NCBI GenBank assembly: GCA_031769625.1
Contig: JAUIMM010002316.1
Coordinates: 31,817 to 95,816, forward strand
DNA: 64,000 nucleotides
Reading direction: 5' to 3'
Source: Taudactylus pleione
Taxonomy: Eukaryota > Chordata > Amphibia > Anura > Myobatrachidae
Positions 32,578 through 47,033 of this stretch are shown here, in pieces (position 1 is the stretch's first letter; each line of letters starts with the position of its first letter). The translations under genes were made by a program, and so were the position numbers. The notes under the pieces were generated by a model. It made no database searches. It was not told the origin of the DNA and saw only the letters and a program-made list of their open reading frames with translations.

Positions 32578-35500
32578 AAGTACAACTATACACCATATTC
32601 TATACTATGTAGCACTATACACCACATTCTATACTATGTAACAATATACAGCTCTACACCACATTCTATATTATGTACCACTATACACCATATTCAATAC
32701 TATAAACCAATATTCAGCTCTACACCACATTCTATACTATGTACCACTATACATCATATTCTATGTACCACTATACACCATATTCTAGACTATGTACCAG
32801 TATACACTATATTCTATACTATGTACCTCTATACACCACATTCTATACTATGTACCACTATACACCACATTCTATACTATGTACCACTATACACCATATT
32901 CTATACTATGTACCACTATACACCACATTCTATACTATGTACCATTATACAGCTTTACAACACATTCTATACTAAGTACCACTATTCAACACATTCTATA
33001 CTATGTACCACTATACAACTCTTCACCACATTCTATACTATGTACCTCTATACACCATATTCTATACTATGTACCACTATACACCTCTACACCAAATTCT
33101 ATTCTATGTACCACTATACACCACATTCTATACTATGTAGCACTATACACCGTATTCAATATTATGTACCACTATACACCATATTCTATACAATGTACCT
33201 CTATACACCATATTCTATACTATGTACCACTATACACCATATTCTATATTATGTACCACTATACAGCTCTACACCATATTCTATATTATGTACCACTATA
33301 CACCATATTCTATACTATGTACTCCTATACAGCTCTACAACACATTCTATACTATGTACCAATGTACACAATATTCTTTACTATGTACCACTATACAGCT
33401 CTACACCACATTCTATACTATGTACCACTGTACAGCTCTACACCGCATTCTATACTATGTACTACTATACACCACATTCTAAACTATGTACCACTATACA
33501 GCTCTACACCATATACCACTATACACCACATTCTATACTATGTACCACTACATCACACTCTATACTATATACCACTATGCACCACTTTACACCACATTCT
33601 ATACTATGTACCACTATACACCATATTCTATACTATGTACCTCTATACACCATATTCTATACTATGTACCACTAAACACCATATGCTATACTATGTACCA
33701 CTATACAGCTCTACACCACATTCTATACTATATACCACTATAAACCATATTCTATACTATGTAGCACTATACACCATATTCTATACTACGTACCGCTCTA
33801 CACCATATTATATGCTATGTATCACTATACACAATACTCTATTCTATGCACCACTTTACAGCTCTATACCATATTCTATACTTTATACCACTATACACCA
33901 TATTGTATACTATGTACCACTATACAGCTCTACACCATATTCTATACTATGTACTACTATACAGCTCTACACCATATTCTATACTATATACCACAATACA
34001 GCTCTATACCATATTCTATACTATATACTACTATACACCATATTCTATACTATGTACCACTATACCGCTTTAAACCACATTCTATAGTATGTACCATTAT
34101 ACAGCTTTAAACCACATTCTATACTATGTACCACTATACACCATATTCTGTATTATGTACCACTATACAGCTCTACACCACAATCTATACTATATACCAC
34201 TATACACCATATTCTATATTGTGTACCACTATAAAGCTCTACACCACATTCTATACTATGTACCACTATACACCATATTCTACACTATGTAAAACTATAC
34301 AGCTCTACAACACATTCTATACAATGTACAACTATACACCATATTCTATGTACCACTATACACCACATTCTTGACTATGTACCATTATACACCATATTCT
34401 ATGCTATGTAACTCTATACACCATATTCTATACTATGTACCTCTATACACCATATTCTATACAATATACCACTATACACCATATTCTATACTATATACCA
34501 CTATACACCATATTCTATACTATATACCACTATACAGCTTTATCCCATATTCTATACTATGTACCACTATACACCATTTTCTATACTATGAACCACTATA
34601 CAGCTCTACACCACATTCTATACTATATACCACTTTACACCATATTCTATACTATGCACCACTATACACCTCTACACCATATTCTATACTATGTACCACT
34701 ATACAGCTCTACACAATATTCTATACTATATACTACTATACACCACATTCTATACTATGTACCACTATACATCATATTCTATAATATGTAACACTATACA
34801 CCACATTCTATACTACGTACCATTATACAGCTCTACACCACATTTTATACTATGTACCACTATATAACACATTCTATACTATGCACCACTATACAGCTCT
34901 AAACCAGATTCTATACTATGTACCACTATACAGCTCTACACCACATTCTATACTATGTACCACTATACACCATATTCTATACTTTGTACCACTATACACC
35001 ACATTCTAGACTATGTACCACTATACACCATATTCTATACTATGTACCTCTATACACCATATTCTATACTATATACCACTATACACCACATCCTATAATA
35101 TGTACCATTATACAGCTCTACACCACATTCTATACTATGTACCACTATACACCATATTCTATACTATGTACCACTATACAGCTCTACACCACATTCTATA
35201 CTATGTAACACTGTACACCATATTCTACACTATGTACCACTATACACCACATTCTATACTATATACCACTAAACACCATATTCTATACTATGTACCACTA
35301 TACACCATATTCTATACTACGTACAACTATACAGCTCTACACCATATTCTATACTATGTACCACAATACATCATATTCTATGTACCACTATACACCATAT
35401 TCTAGACTTTATACCACTATACACCATATTCTCTACTATGTACCTCTATACACCACATTCTATACTATGTACCACTATTCACCACATTCTATACTATGTA

Positions 35501-38500
35501 CCTCTATACACCATTTTCTATACTATGTACCACTTTACAGCTCTACACCATATTCTGTACTATATACCACTATACACCATAATGTATACTATGTACCACT
35601 ATACAGCTCTACACCATATTCTATACTATGTACCACTATACAGCTCTACACCATATTCTATACTATATACAACAATACAGCACTATACCATATTCTATAC
35701 TATTTACTACTATACACCATATTCTATACTATGTACCACTATACAGCTTTAAACCACATTCTATAGTATGTACCATTATACAGCTTTAAACCACATTCTA
35801 TACTATGTACCACTATACACCATATTCTATACTATGTACCTCTATACACCATATTCTATACTATGTACCACTATACACCATATTCTATACTATGTACCAC
35901 TATAAAGCTCTACACCACATTCTATTCTATATACCACTATAAACCAAATTCTATACTATGTAGCACTATACACCATATTCTATACTACGTACCACTACAC
36001 AGCTCTACAACCTATTCTATGCTATGTATCACTATACACAATACTCTATTCTATGCACCACTTTACAGCTCTACACCATATTGTATACTATATACCACTA
36101 TACACCATATTGTATACTATGTACCACATACAGCTCTACACCCTATTCTATACTATGTACTACTATACAGCTCTACACCATATTCTATACTATATACCAC
36201 AATACAGCTCTATACCATATTCTATACTATATACTACTATACACCATATTCTATACTATGTACCACTATACAGCTTTATACCCACATTCTATAGTATGTA
36301 CCATTATACAGCTGTAAACCACATTCTATACTATGTACCACTATACAACATATTCTATACTATGTACCACTATACAGCTCTACACCACATTCTATACTAT
36401 GTACCACTATACAGCTCTACACCACATTCTATACTATATACCAATATACACCATATTCTACACTATGCACCACTATACAGCTCTACACCACATTCTATAC
36501 TATGTACCACTATACACCATATTCTAGACTATGTACCACTATACACCATATTCTAAACTATGTACCTCTATACACCATATTCTATACTATATACCTCTAT
36601 ACAACATATTCTGTACTATGTACCACTATACACCATTTTCTATACTATGTACCACTATGCACCATTTTCTATACTATGTACCACTATACACCTCTACACC
36701 ATACTCTATACTATGTACCACTATACAGCTCTATACCACATTCTATACTAAGTTCTACTATATAGCTCTACACCATATTCTATACTATATTCTACTATAC
36801 ACCACATTCTATACTATGTACCACTATACACCATTTTCTATAAAATGTACCACTATATACCACATTCTATACTATGTACTACTATACAGCTCTACACCAT
36901 ATTCTATACTATGTACCACTATACATCTCTACACCACATTCTATACTATGTACCACTATACACAACATTCTATACTATGTACCACTACATCACACTCTAT
37001 ACTATATACCACTATGCACCACTATACACCACATTCTATACTATGTACCACTATACACCATGTTCTATACTATATACCTCTATACACCATATTCTATACT
37101 ATGTACCACTATACACCATATGCTATACTATGTACCACTATACAGCTCTACACCACATTCTATACTATATACCACTATAAACCATATTCTATACTATGTA
37201 GCACTATACACCATATTCTATACTATGTACCACTATACAGCTCTACACCATATTCTATGCTATGTATCACTATACACAATACTCTATTCTATGCACCACT
37301 TTACAGCTCTACACCATATTCTACACTATATACCACTATACACCATTGTGTATACTATGTACCACTAAACAGCTCTACACCATATTCTATACTATGTACT
37401 ACTATACACCATATTCTATACTATGTACCACTATACAGCTTTAAACCACATTCTATAGTATGTACCATTATACAGCTTTAAACCACATTCTATACTATGT
37501 ACCACTATACACCATATTCTATATTATGTACCACTATACAGCTCTACACCACATTCTATACTATATACCACTATACACCATATTCTATATTATGTACCAC
37601 TATAAAGCTCTACACCACATTCTATACTATGTACCACTATACACCATATTCTACACTATGTAAAACTATACAGCTCTACACCACATTCTATACTATATAC
37701 CACTATACACCATATTCTATACTATGCACCACTATACACCTCTACACCATATTCTATACTATGTACCACTATACAGCTCTACACCATTTTCTATACTATA
37801 TACTACTATACACCACATTCTATACTATGTACCACTATACATCATATTCTATAATATGTAACACTATACACCACATTCTATACTACGTACCATTATACAG
37901 CTCTACACCACATTCTATACTATATACCACTATACACCATATTCTATATTATGTACCACTATAAAGCTCTACACCACATTCTATACTATGTACCACTGTA
38001 CACCATATTCTACACAATGTAAAACTATACAGCTCTACACCACATTCTATACTATGTACCACTGTACACCATATTATATACTATGTACAACTATACAGCT
38101 CTACACCACATTCTATACAATGTACCACTATACACCATATTCTATGTACCACTATACACCACATTCTTGACTATGTACCATTATACACCATATTCTATAC
38201 TATGTAACTCTATACACAATATTCTATACTATGTACCTCTATACACCATATTCTATACAATATACCACTATACACCATATTCTATACTATGTACCACTAT
38301 ACACCATTTTCTATACTATGAACCACTATACAGCTCTAAACCACATTCTATACTATATACCACTATACACCATATTCTATACTATGCACCACTATACACC
38401 TCTACACCATATTCTATACTATGTACCACTATACAGCTCTACACCATTTTCTATACTATATACTACTATACACCACATTCTATACTATGTACCACTATAC

Positions 38501-38700
38501 ATCATATTCTATAATATGTAACACTATACACCACATTCTATACTACATACCATTATACAGCTCTACTCCACATTTTATACTATGTACCACTATATAACAC
38601 ATTCTATACTATGTACCACTATACAGCTCTAAACCAGATTCTATACTATGCACCACTATACAGCTCTACACCACATTCTATACTATGTACCACTATACAC
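32578..38700 (+). repeat. Relatives of the 4,767-bp HOR with monomer losses; offset about 3.37 kb
   Basis: The opening part follows the order of 24,337 onward but with deletions. It reaches the CACTACATCACACTC / ATGCACC landmark at about 33,550 instead of after the full 2.4 kb seen in the intact HOR. A TGTACCATTATACAGC monomer after a TATAGTATG unit marks 34,090, 37,461 and later 42,072 (offsets 3,371 and 4,611). From about 36.1 kb single-base gains and losses begin to appear (a lost base near 36,126, an extra C near 36,281). All of it is satellite. Confidence 0.78.
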
Positions 38701-41700
38701 CATATTCTATACGTTTGTACCACTATACACCACATTCCAGACTATGTACCACTATACACCATATTCTATACTATGTACCTCTATACACCATATTCTATAC
38801 TATATACCACTATACACCACATCCTATAATATGTACCATTATACAGCTCTACACCATATTCTATACTATGTACCACTGTACACCATATTCTACACTATGT
38901 ACCACTATACACCACATTCTATACTATATACCACTAAACACCATATTCTATACTATGTACGACTATACACCATATTCTTTACTATGTACCAATATACAGC
39001 TCTACACCACATTCTATATTATGTACCACTATACACCACATTCTATACTATGTACCACTATACACCATATTCTTTTCTATGTACCAATATACAGCTCTAC
39101 ACCACATTCTATACTATGTACCAGTATACAGCTCTACACCATATTCTATACTATATACTACTATACACCACATTCTATACTATGTACCACTATACATCAT
39201 ATTCGATACTATGTAACCCTATACACCACATTCTATACTATGTACCATTATACAGCTCTACACCACATTTTATACTATGTACCACTATATACCACATTCT
39301 ATACTATGTACCACTATACAGCTCTAAACAATATTCTATACTATGTACCACTATACAGCTCTACACCACATTCTATACTATGTACCACTATACACCATAT
39401 TCTATACATTGTACTACTATACACCACATTCTAGACTATGTACCACTATACACCATTTTCTATACTATGTACCTCTATACACCATATTCTATACTATATA
39501 CCACTATACACCACATCCTATACTATGTACCATTATACAGCTCTACACCACATTCTATACTATGTACAACTATACACCATATTCTATACTATGTACCACT
39601 ATACAGCTCTACACCACATTCTATACTATGTACCACTGTACACCATATTCTACACTATGTACCACTATACACCACATTCTATACTATGTACCACTATACT
39701 CCATATTCTATACTATGTTCCACTATACAGCTCTTCACCACATTCGATACTATGTACCACTATACACCATATTCTATACTATGTACCACTATACAGCTCT
39801 ACACCACATTCTATACAATGTACCACTATACACCATATTCTATGTACCACTGTACACCACATTATAGACTATGTACCACTATACACCAATATTCTATACT
39901 ACTTACCTTTATACACCATATTCTATACTATTTACCTCTATACACCATATTCTATACTATATACCACTATTTACCATATTCGATAACAACGTACCACTTT
40001 ACCCCATATTCTATACTATATACAACTATACAGCTCTACCCCATATTCTATACTATGTACCACTATACACCATATTCTATACTATGAACCACTATACAGC
40101 TCTACACCATATTCTTTACTATTTACCACTATACAGCTCTAAACCAGATTCTATACTATGTACCACTATACAGCTCTACACCACATTCTATACTATGTAC
40201 CACTATACTCCATATTCTATACTTTGTACCACTATACACCCACATTCTAGACTATGTACCACTATACACCATATTCTATACTATGTACCTCTATACACCA
40301 TATTCTATACTATATACCACTATACACCACATCCTATAATATGTACCATTATACAGCTCTACACCACATTCTATACTATGTACCACTATACACCTTATTC
40401 TATACTATGTACCACTATATAGCTCTACACCCACATTCTATACTATGTACCACTGTACACCATATTCTACACTATGTACCACAATACACCACATTCTATA
40501 CTATATACCACTAAACACCATATTCTATACTATGTACCACTATACACCATATTCTATACTACGTACAACTATAAAGCTCTACACCATTTTCTGTGCTATG
40601 TATCACTATACACAATACTCTATACTATGCACCACTTTACAAACTCTACACCATATTCAGTACTATATACCACTATACACCATATTGTATACTATGTACC
40701 TCTATACATCATTTTCTTTACTATGTACCACTTTACAGCTCTACACCACAATCTATACTATGTACCACTATACAGCTTTACACCACATTCTATACTATGT
40801 ACCACTATACACCATATTCTATACTATGTACCACTATACACCATATTCTATACTATGTACCACTATACACCACATTCATTACTATGTACCATTATACAGC
40901 TTTACAAACACATTCTATACTAAGTACCATTATACAACACATTCTATACTATGTACCACTATACAGCTCGACACCACATTCTATACTATGTACCTCTATA
41001 CACCTTATTCTATACTATGTACCACTATACAACTCTACACCAAATTCTATACTATGTACCACTATACACCATATTCTATACTATGTACCACAATACACCA
41101 TATTCTATACTATGTACCACTATACACCGTATTCCATATTATGTACCACTATACACCATATTCTATACAATGTACCTCTATACACCATATTCTATACTAT
41201 GTACCACTATACACCATATTCTATATTATGTACCACTATACAGCTCTACAACCATATTCTATACTATGTACCACTATACACCATATTCTATACTATGTAC
41301 CACTATACACCATAATAAATACTATGTACCCCTATACAGCTCTACAACACATTCTATACTATGTACCAATGTACACCATATTCTATACTATGTACAACTA
41401 TACAGCTCTACACCACATTCTATACTATGTACCACTGTACAGCTCTACACCGCATTCTATACTATGTACTACTATACACCACATTCTAAACTATGCACCA
41501 CTATACAGCTCTACACCATATACCACTTTACACCACATTCTATACTATGTAGCACTACATCCACACTCTATACTATATACCACTATGCACCACTATACAC
41601 CCACATTCTATACTATGTACCACTATACACCATATTCTATACTATGTACCACTATACACCATATGCTATACTCTGTACCACTATACAGCTCTACACCACA

Positions 41701-43492
41701 TTCTATACTATATACCACTATAAACCATATTCTATACTATGTAGCACTATACACCATATTCTATACTACATATCACTATACAGCTCTACACCATATTCTA
41801 TGCTATGTATCACTATACACAATACTCTATTCTATTGCACCACTTTACAGCTCTACACCACATTCTATACTATATACCACTATAAACCATATTCTATACT
41901 ATGTAGCACTATACACCATATTGTATACTATGTACCACTATACAGCTCTACACCATATTCTATACTATATACCACAGTACAAGCTCTATACCATATTCTA
42001 TACTATAAACTACAATACACCATATTCTATACTATGTACCACTATACAGCTTTAAACCACATTCTATAGTATGTACCATTATACAGCTTTAAACCACATT
42101 CAATACTATGAACCACTATACACCATATTCTATATTATGTACCACTATACAGCTCTACACCACATTCTATACTATATACCACTATACACCATATTCTATA
42201 TTATGTACCACTATAAAGCTCTACACCACATTCTATACTATGTACCACTATACACCATATTCTACACTATGTAAAACTATACAGCTCTACACCACATTCT
42301 ATACTATGTACCACTATACACCATATTATATACTATGTACCACTATACAGCTCTACACCACATTCTATACAATGTACCACTATACACACCATATTCTATG
42401 TACCACTATACACCACATTCTTGGCTATGTACCATTATACACCATATTCTATACTATGTAACTCTATACACCATATTCTATACTATGTACCTCTATACAC
42501 CATATTCTATACAATATACCACTATACACCATATTCTATACTATATACCACTTTACAACACCATATTCGATACTATATACCACTATACAGCTTTACCCCA
42601 TATTCTATACTATGTACCACTATACACCATTTTCTATACTATGAACCACTATACAGCTCTACACCACATTCTATACTATATACCACTATACACCATATTC
42701 TATACTATGTACCACTATACACCTCTACACCATATTCTATTCTATGTACCACTATACAGCTCTACACAATATTCTATACTATATACTACTATACATCACA
42801 TTCTATACTATGTACCACTATACATCATATTCTATAGTATGTAACGCTATACACCACATTCTATACTATGTACCATTATACAGCTCTACACCACATTTTA
42901 TACTATGTACCACTATATAACACATTCTATACTATGCACCACTATACAGCTCTAAACCATATTCTATAGTATGTACCACTATACAGCTCTACACCACATT
43001 CTATACTATGTACAACTATACACCATATTCTATACTTTGTACCACTATACACCACATTCCAGACTATGTACCACTATACACCATATTCTATACTATGTAC
43101 CTCTATACACCATATTCTATACTATATACCACTATACACCACATCCTATAATATGTACCATTATACAGCTCTACACCACATTCTATACTATGTACCACTA
43201 TACACCATATTCTATACTATGTACCACTATACAGCTCTACACCACATTCTATACTATGTACCACTATACAGCTCTACACCATATTCTATACTATATACTA
43301 CTATACACCACATTCTATACTATGTACCACTATACATCATATTCTATACTATGTACCATTATACAGCTCTACACCACATTTTATACTATGTACCACTATA
43401 TACCACATTCTATACTATGTACCACTATACAGCTCTAAACCATATTCTATACTATGTACCACTATACAGCTCTACACCACATTCTATACTAC
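38701..43492 (+). repeat. Forward array approaching the inversion, rich in +1 insertions
   Basis: Monomer order matches other parts of the forward array: 34,371-35,208 corresponds to about 42,421-43,260 (offset about 8,050), and about 37,460 corresponds to 42,071. Single-base insertions become frequent, for example an extra C in CACCCACATTC at about 40,240, 40,432 and 41,602, an extra A in CAACCATATTC near 41,251, and TTACAAACAC near 40,904. The terminal stretch from about 42,335 to 43,492 recurs in reverse complement right of 47,022. Confidence 0.8.
42335..43492 (+). repeat. Left outer arm of inverted duplication
   Basis: Read as reverse complement from 43,492 backwards, this stretch follows 47,024-48,238 monomer by monomer: a GTGGTTTAGAGC type unit, the TATATAGTGG unit, then TAAAATG, TGATGTATAGTGG and so on, up to the short-unit marker (42,398 here, 48,171-48,182 there). 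The partner is about 58 bp longer because of extra monomers, and a few bases differ, so the arms are similar but not identical. Beyond 42,335 and 48,241 the two sequences diverge. Confidence 0.85.
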
Positions 43493-43502
43493 ATGGGTCT
43501 AT
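43482..43502. other. Orientation switch 1, forward to reverse
   Basis: Forward monomer sequence ends in TTCTATACTAC and is followed by ATGGGTCTATAGTAG in reversed orientation. Reverse-complemented, the junction reads CTATAGACCCATGTAG. The junction at 47,022 reads CTATAGACCATGTAG, the same breakpoint minus one C. Matching sequence extends for about 0.55 kb on one side and about 1.2 kb on the other. Confidence 0.92.
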
Positions 43503-44042
43503 AGTAGTATAGAGTATAGGAATATGGTGTAGATCTGTACAGTTGTACATAGTATAGAATGTGGTATAGAGCTGTATAGTGGTTCATAGCATAGAATATG
43601 GTGTAGAGGTGTATAGTGGTACATAGTATAGAATAATGTGTATAGTGGTAAATAGTAAAGAATATGGTGTAGAGCTGTATAGTGGTACATAGTATAGAAT
43701 ATGGGGTAGAGCTGAATAGTTGTATATAGTATAGAATTTGGTGTAAAGTGGTACATTGTATAGAATATGGTAAATAGTGGTATATTGTATAAAATATGGT
43801 GTATAGAGGTAAATAGTATAGAATATGGTGTATAAAGGTACGTAGCATAAAATATGGTGTATAGTGGTACATATTCTATAATGTGGTGTACAGTGGTACA
43901 TAGAATATGGTGTAATAGTGGTACATATTATAGAATGTGGTGTATAGTGGTACATAGTGTAGAATATGGTGTACAGTGGTACATAGTATAGAATGTGGTG
44001 TAGAGCTGTATAGTGGTACATAGTAATAGAATATGGTGTATA
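43493..44042 (-). repeat. Reversed satellite island (inner arm, copy 1)
   Basis: Orientation flips here: G outnumbers C and monomers read TACATAGTATAG and GGTGTATAGTGG. The reverse complement follows 46,470-47,020 closely, including a TGCTACGTACC unit, the CTATTTACC unit and a CAGATCTACACC unit next to the switch. It also resembles the forward block at about 39,570-40,130. Against these relatives it carries small irregularities such as TATAGGAAT near 43,527, GTAATAGTGG near 43,912 and GTAATAGAAT near 44,024. It is satellite only. Confidence 0.93.
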
Positions 44043-44079
44043 GTGGTATAGTGGTATAGTGGTATACACCATATTCTAT
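44026..44079. repeat. Orientation switch 2: foldback inverted repeat, 17-bp stem and 20-nt loop
   Basis: 44,026-44,042 and 44,063-44,079 are perfect reverse complements. The loop 44,043-44,062 is two and a half copies of GTGGTATA. Allowing one bulged A on the left, pairing continues to about 55 bp per side. It then stops: the outer sequences follow different HOR registers (left arm like 39.57 kb, right arm like 39.76 kb). The element changes orientation from reverse to forward. Confidence 0.9.
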
Positions 44080-47020
44080 ACTATGTACCACTATACAGCT
44101 CTACACCACATTCTATACAATGTACCACTATACACCATATTATATGTACCACTGTACACCACATTATAGACTATGTACCACTATACACCATATTCTATAC
44201 TATGTACCTTTATACACCATATTCTATACTATATACCACTATTTACCATATTCTATACAACGTACCACTTTACCCCCATATTCTATACTATATACAACTA
44301 TACAGCTCTACCCCATATTCTATACTATGTACCACTATACACCATATTCTATACTATGAACCACTATACAGCTCTACAACCATTTTCTTTACTATTTACC
44401 ACTATACAGCTCTAAACCAGATTCTATACTAGGTACCACTATACAGCTCTACACCACATTCTATACTATGTACCACTACACACCATATTCTATAATTTGT
44501 ACCACTATACACCACATTCTAGACTATGTACCACTATACACCATATTCTATACTATGTACCTCTATACACCATATTCTATACTATGTACCACTATACACC
44601 AAATCCTATAATATGTACCATTATACAGCTCTACACCACATTCTATACTATGTACCACTATACACCATATTCTATACTATGTACCACTATATAGCTCTAC
44701 ACCACATTCTATATTATGTACCTCTGTACACTATATTCTACACTATGTACCACTAATACACCACATTCTATACTATATATCACTAAACACCATATTCTAT
44801 ACTATGTACCACTATACACCATATTCTATACTACGTACAACTATACAGCACTACACCATATTCTGTGCTATGTATCACTATACACAATACTCTATACTCT
44901 GCACCACTTTACAACTCTACACCATATTCTGTACTATATACCACTATACACCATATTGTATACTATGTACTACTATACAGCTCTACACCATATTCTATAC
45001 TATGTACCACTATACAGCTCTACACCATATTCTATACTATTTACCACAATACAAGCTTATATACCATATTCTATACTATATACTACTATACACCATATTC
45101 TATACTATGTACCACTATACAGCTTTATACCACATTCTATAGTATGTACCATTATACAGCTGTAAACCACATTCTATACTATGTACCAATATACAACATA
45201 TTCTATACTATGTACCACTATACAGCTCTACACCACGTTCTATACTATGTACCACTATACACCATATTTCTATACTATGTAACACTATACAGCTCTACAC
45301 CACATTCTATACTATATACCAATATACAACCATATTCTACACTATGCACCACTATACAGCTCTACACCACATTCTATACTATGTACCACTATACACCATA
45401 TTCTAGACTATGTACCACTATACACCATATTCTAAACTATGTACCTCTATACACCATATTCTATACTATATACCTCTATACAACATATTCTGTACTATGT
45501 ACCACTATACACCATTTTCTATACTATGTACCACTATGCACCATTTTTCTATACTATGTACCACTATACACCTCTACACCATACTCTATACTATGTACCA
45601 CTATACAGCTCTATACCACATTCTATACTAAGTTCTACTATATAGCTCTACACCATATTCTATACTATATTCTACTATACACCACATTCTATACTATGTA
45701 CCACTATACACCATATTCTATAAAATGTACCACTATATACCACATTCTAAACTATGTACTACTATACAGCTCTACACACCATATTCTATACTATGTACCA
45801 CTATACATCTCTACACCACATTCTATACTATGTACCACTGTACAACCCATATTCTATACTATGTACCACTATAAACCACATTCTAGACTATGTACCACTA
45901 TACACCATATTCTTTACTATGTACCAAAATACAGCTCTACACCACATTCTATACTATGTACCAGTATACAGCTCTACACCATATTCTATACTATATACTA
46001 CTATACACCACATTCTATACTATGTACCACTATACATCATATTCTATACTATGTAACATTATACACCACATTCTATACTATGTACCAATTATACAGCTCT
46101 ACACCACATTTTATACTATGTACCACTATATACCACATTCTTTACTATGTACCACTATATACCACATTCTTTACTATGTACCACTATACAGCTCTAAAAC
46201 CATATTCTATACTATGTACCATTATACAGCTCTACACCACATTATATACTATGTACCACTAAACACCATATTCTATACATTGTCCTACTATACACCACAT
46301 TCTAGACTATGTACCACTATACACCATATTCTATACTATGTACCTCTATACACCATATTCTATACTATATACCACTATACACCACATCCTATACTATGTA
46401 CCATTATACAGCTCTAACACCAACATTCTATACTATGTACCACTATACACCATATTCTATACTATGTACCACTATACAGCTCTACACCCACATTCTATAC
46501 TATGTATCACTGTACACCCATATTCTACACTATGTACCACTATACACCACATTTTATAATATGTACCACTATACACCATATTCTATTGTACCACTGTACA
46601 CCACATTATAGAATATGTACCACTATACACCATATTTTATGCTACGTACCTTTATACACCATATTCTATACTATTTACCTCTATACACCATATTCTATAC
46701 AATATACCACTATTTACCATATTCTATACAATGTACCACTTTACACCAAATTCTATACTATATACAACTATTCAGCTCTACCCCCATATTCTATACTATG
46801 TACCACTATACACCATATTCTATACTATGAACCACTATACAGCTCTACACCATATTCTTTACTATTTACCACTATATACCCATATTCTATACTATGTACC
46901 ACTATACACCTCTACACCATATTCTATGCTATGAACCACTATACAGCTCTATACCACATTCTATACTATGTACAACTGTACAGATCTACACCATATTCTA
47001 TACTCTATACTACTATAGAC
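44063..47020 (+). repeat. Forward satellite block between the inversions, a mosaic of left-array pieces
   Basis: Forward monomers again, assembled from stretches that have direct relatives in the left array. 44,063-45,050 resembles 39,760-40,800 (offset about 4,272 at 44,526 and 44,865), 45,050-45,760 resembles 36,170-36,880 (offset about 8,879), 45,890-46,250 resembles about 38,970-39,330, and 46,309-46,830 resembles about 39,438-40,080. Single-base insertions are unusually dense (45,267, 45,545, 46,086, 46,416, 46,422, 46,488, 46,518, 46,779). No unique sequence. Confidence 0.85.
46470..47020 (+). repeat. Inner arm of inverted duplication (copy 2)
   Basis: This is the inverted partner of 43,493-44,042. 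Shared peculiarities include the short TTCTATTGTACC or TTCTATGTACC unit, the ACATTATAGAATATG unit, TGCTACGTACC, CAATATACCACTATTTACC and the terminal CAGATCTACACC and CTCTATACTACTATAGAC monomers. Small indels distinguish the two copies. Confidence 0.88.
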
Positions 47021-47033
47021 CATGTAGTATAGA
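47004..47033. repeat. Orientation switch 3, forward to reverse, with 10-bp hairpin
   Basis: TCTATACTAC (47,004-47,013) pairs perfectly with GTAGTATAGA (47,024-47,033) around a 10-nt loop. Elsewhere the left-side monomer continues as CTATAGACCACATTC (about 24,310, 27,794, 32,560). Here it breaks after CTATAGACCA and the sequence turns into a reversed CCACATTCTATACTAC monomer. It is the inverted counterpart of the switch at 43,493. Confidence 0.92.

Larger units (their letters stand above)
1..43492 (+). repeat. Forward-oriented 29/37-bp satellite array (main left block)
   Basis: Head-to-tail monomers fill this interval without a break. The basic unit is 29 bp (clean example 449-477): CCACTATACA, then CCATATT, then CTATACTATGTA. 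The alternative is 37 bp (clean example 594-630), with 8 extra bases reading GCTCTACA after CCACTATACA. Both carry one ATG, one GTAC and no CpG. The forward strand has about eight C per G in the 29-mer, which fixes orientation. Monomers differ by a few substitutions (CCATATTC or CCACATTC, CCTCTATACA or CCACTATACA, CTAGAC for CTATAC, TGTAGCAC for TGTACCAC), and these variants recur in ordered blocks. No unique sequence, coding bias or transposon end interrupts the array. It starts before base 1. I do not recognise the satellite family. Confidence 0.97.

Noticed and set aside
1..43492. CRISPR array (29-bp direct repeats)
   Set aside because: Repeats abut with no unique spacers, unit length varies between 24, 29 and 37 bp, and there are no cas genes.
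43493..44042. Reversed island as an inserted transposon
   Set aside because: It is made only of reversed satellite monomers and matches 46,470-47,020. There are no terminal repeats, target-site duplication or coding sequence of a mobile element.
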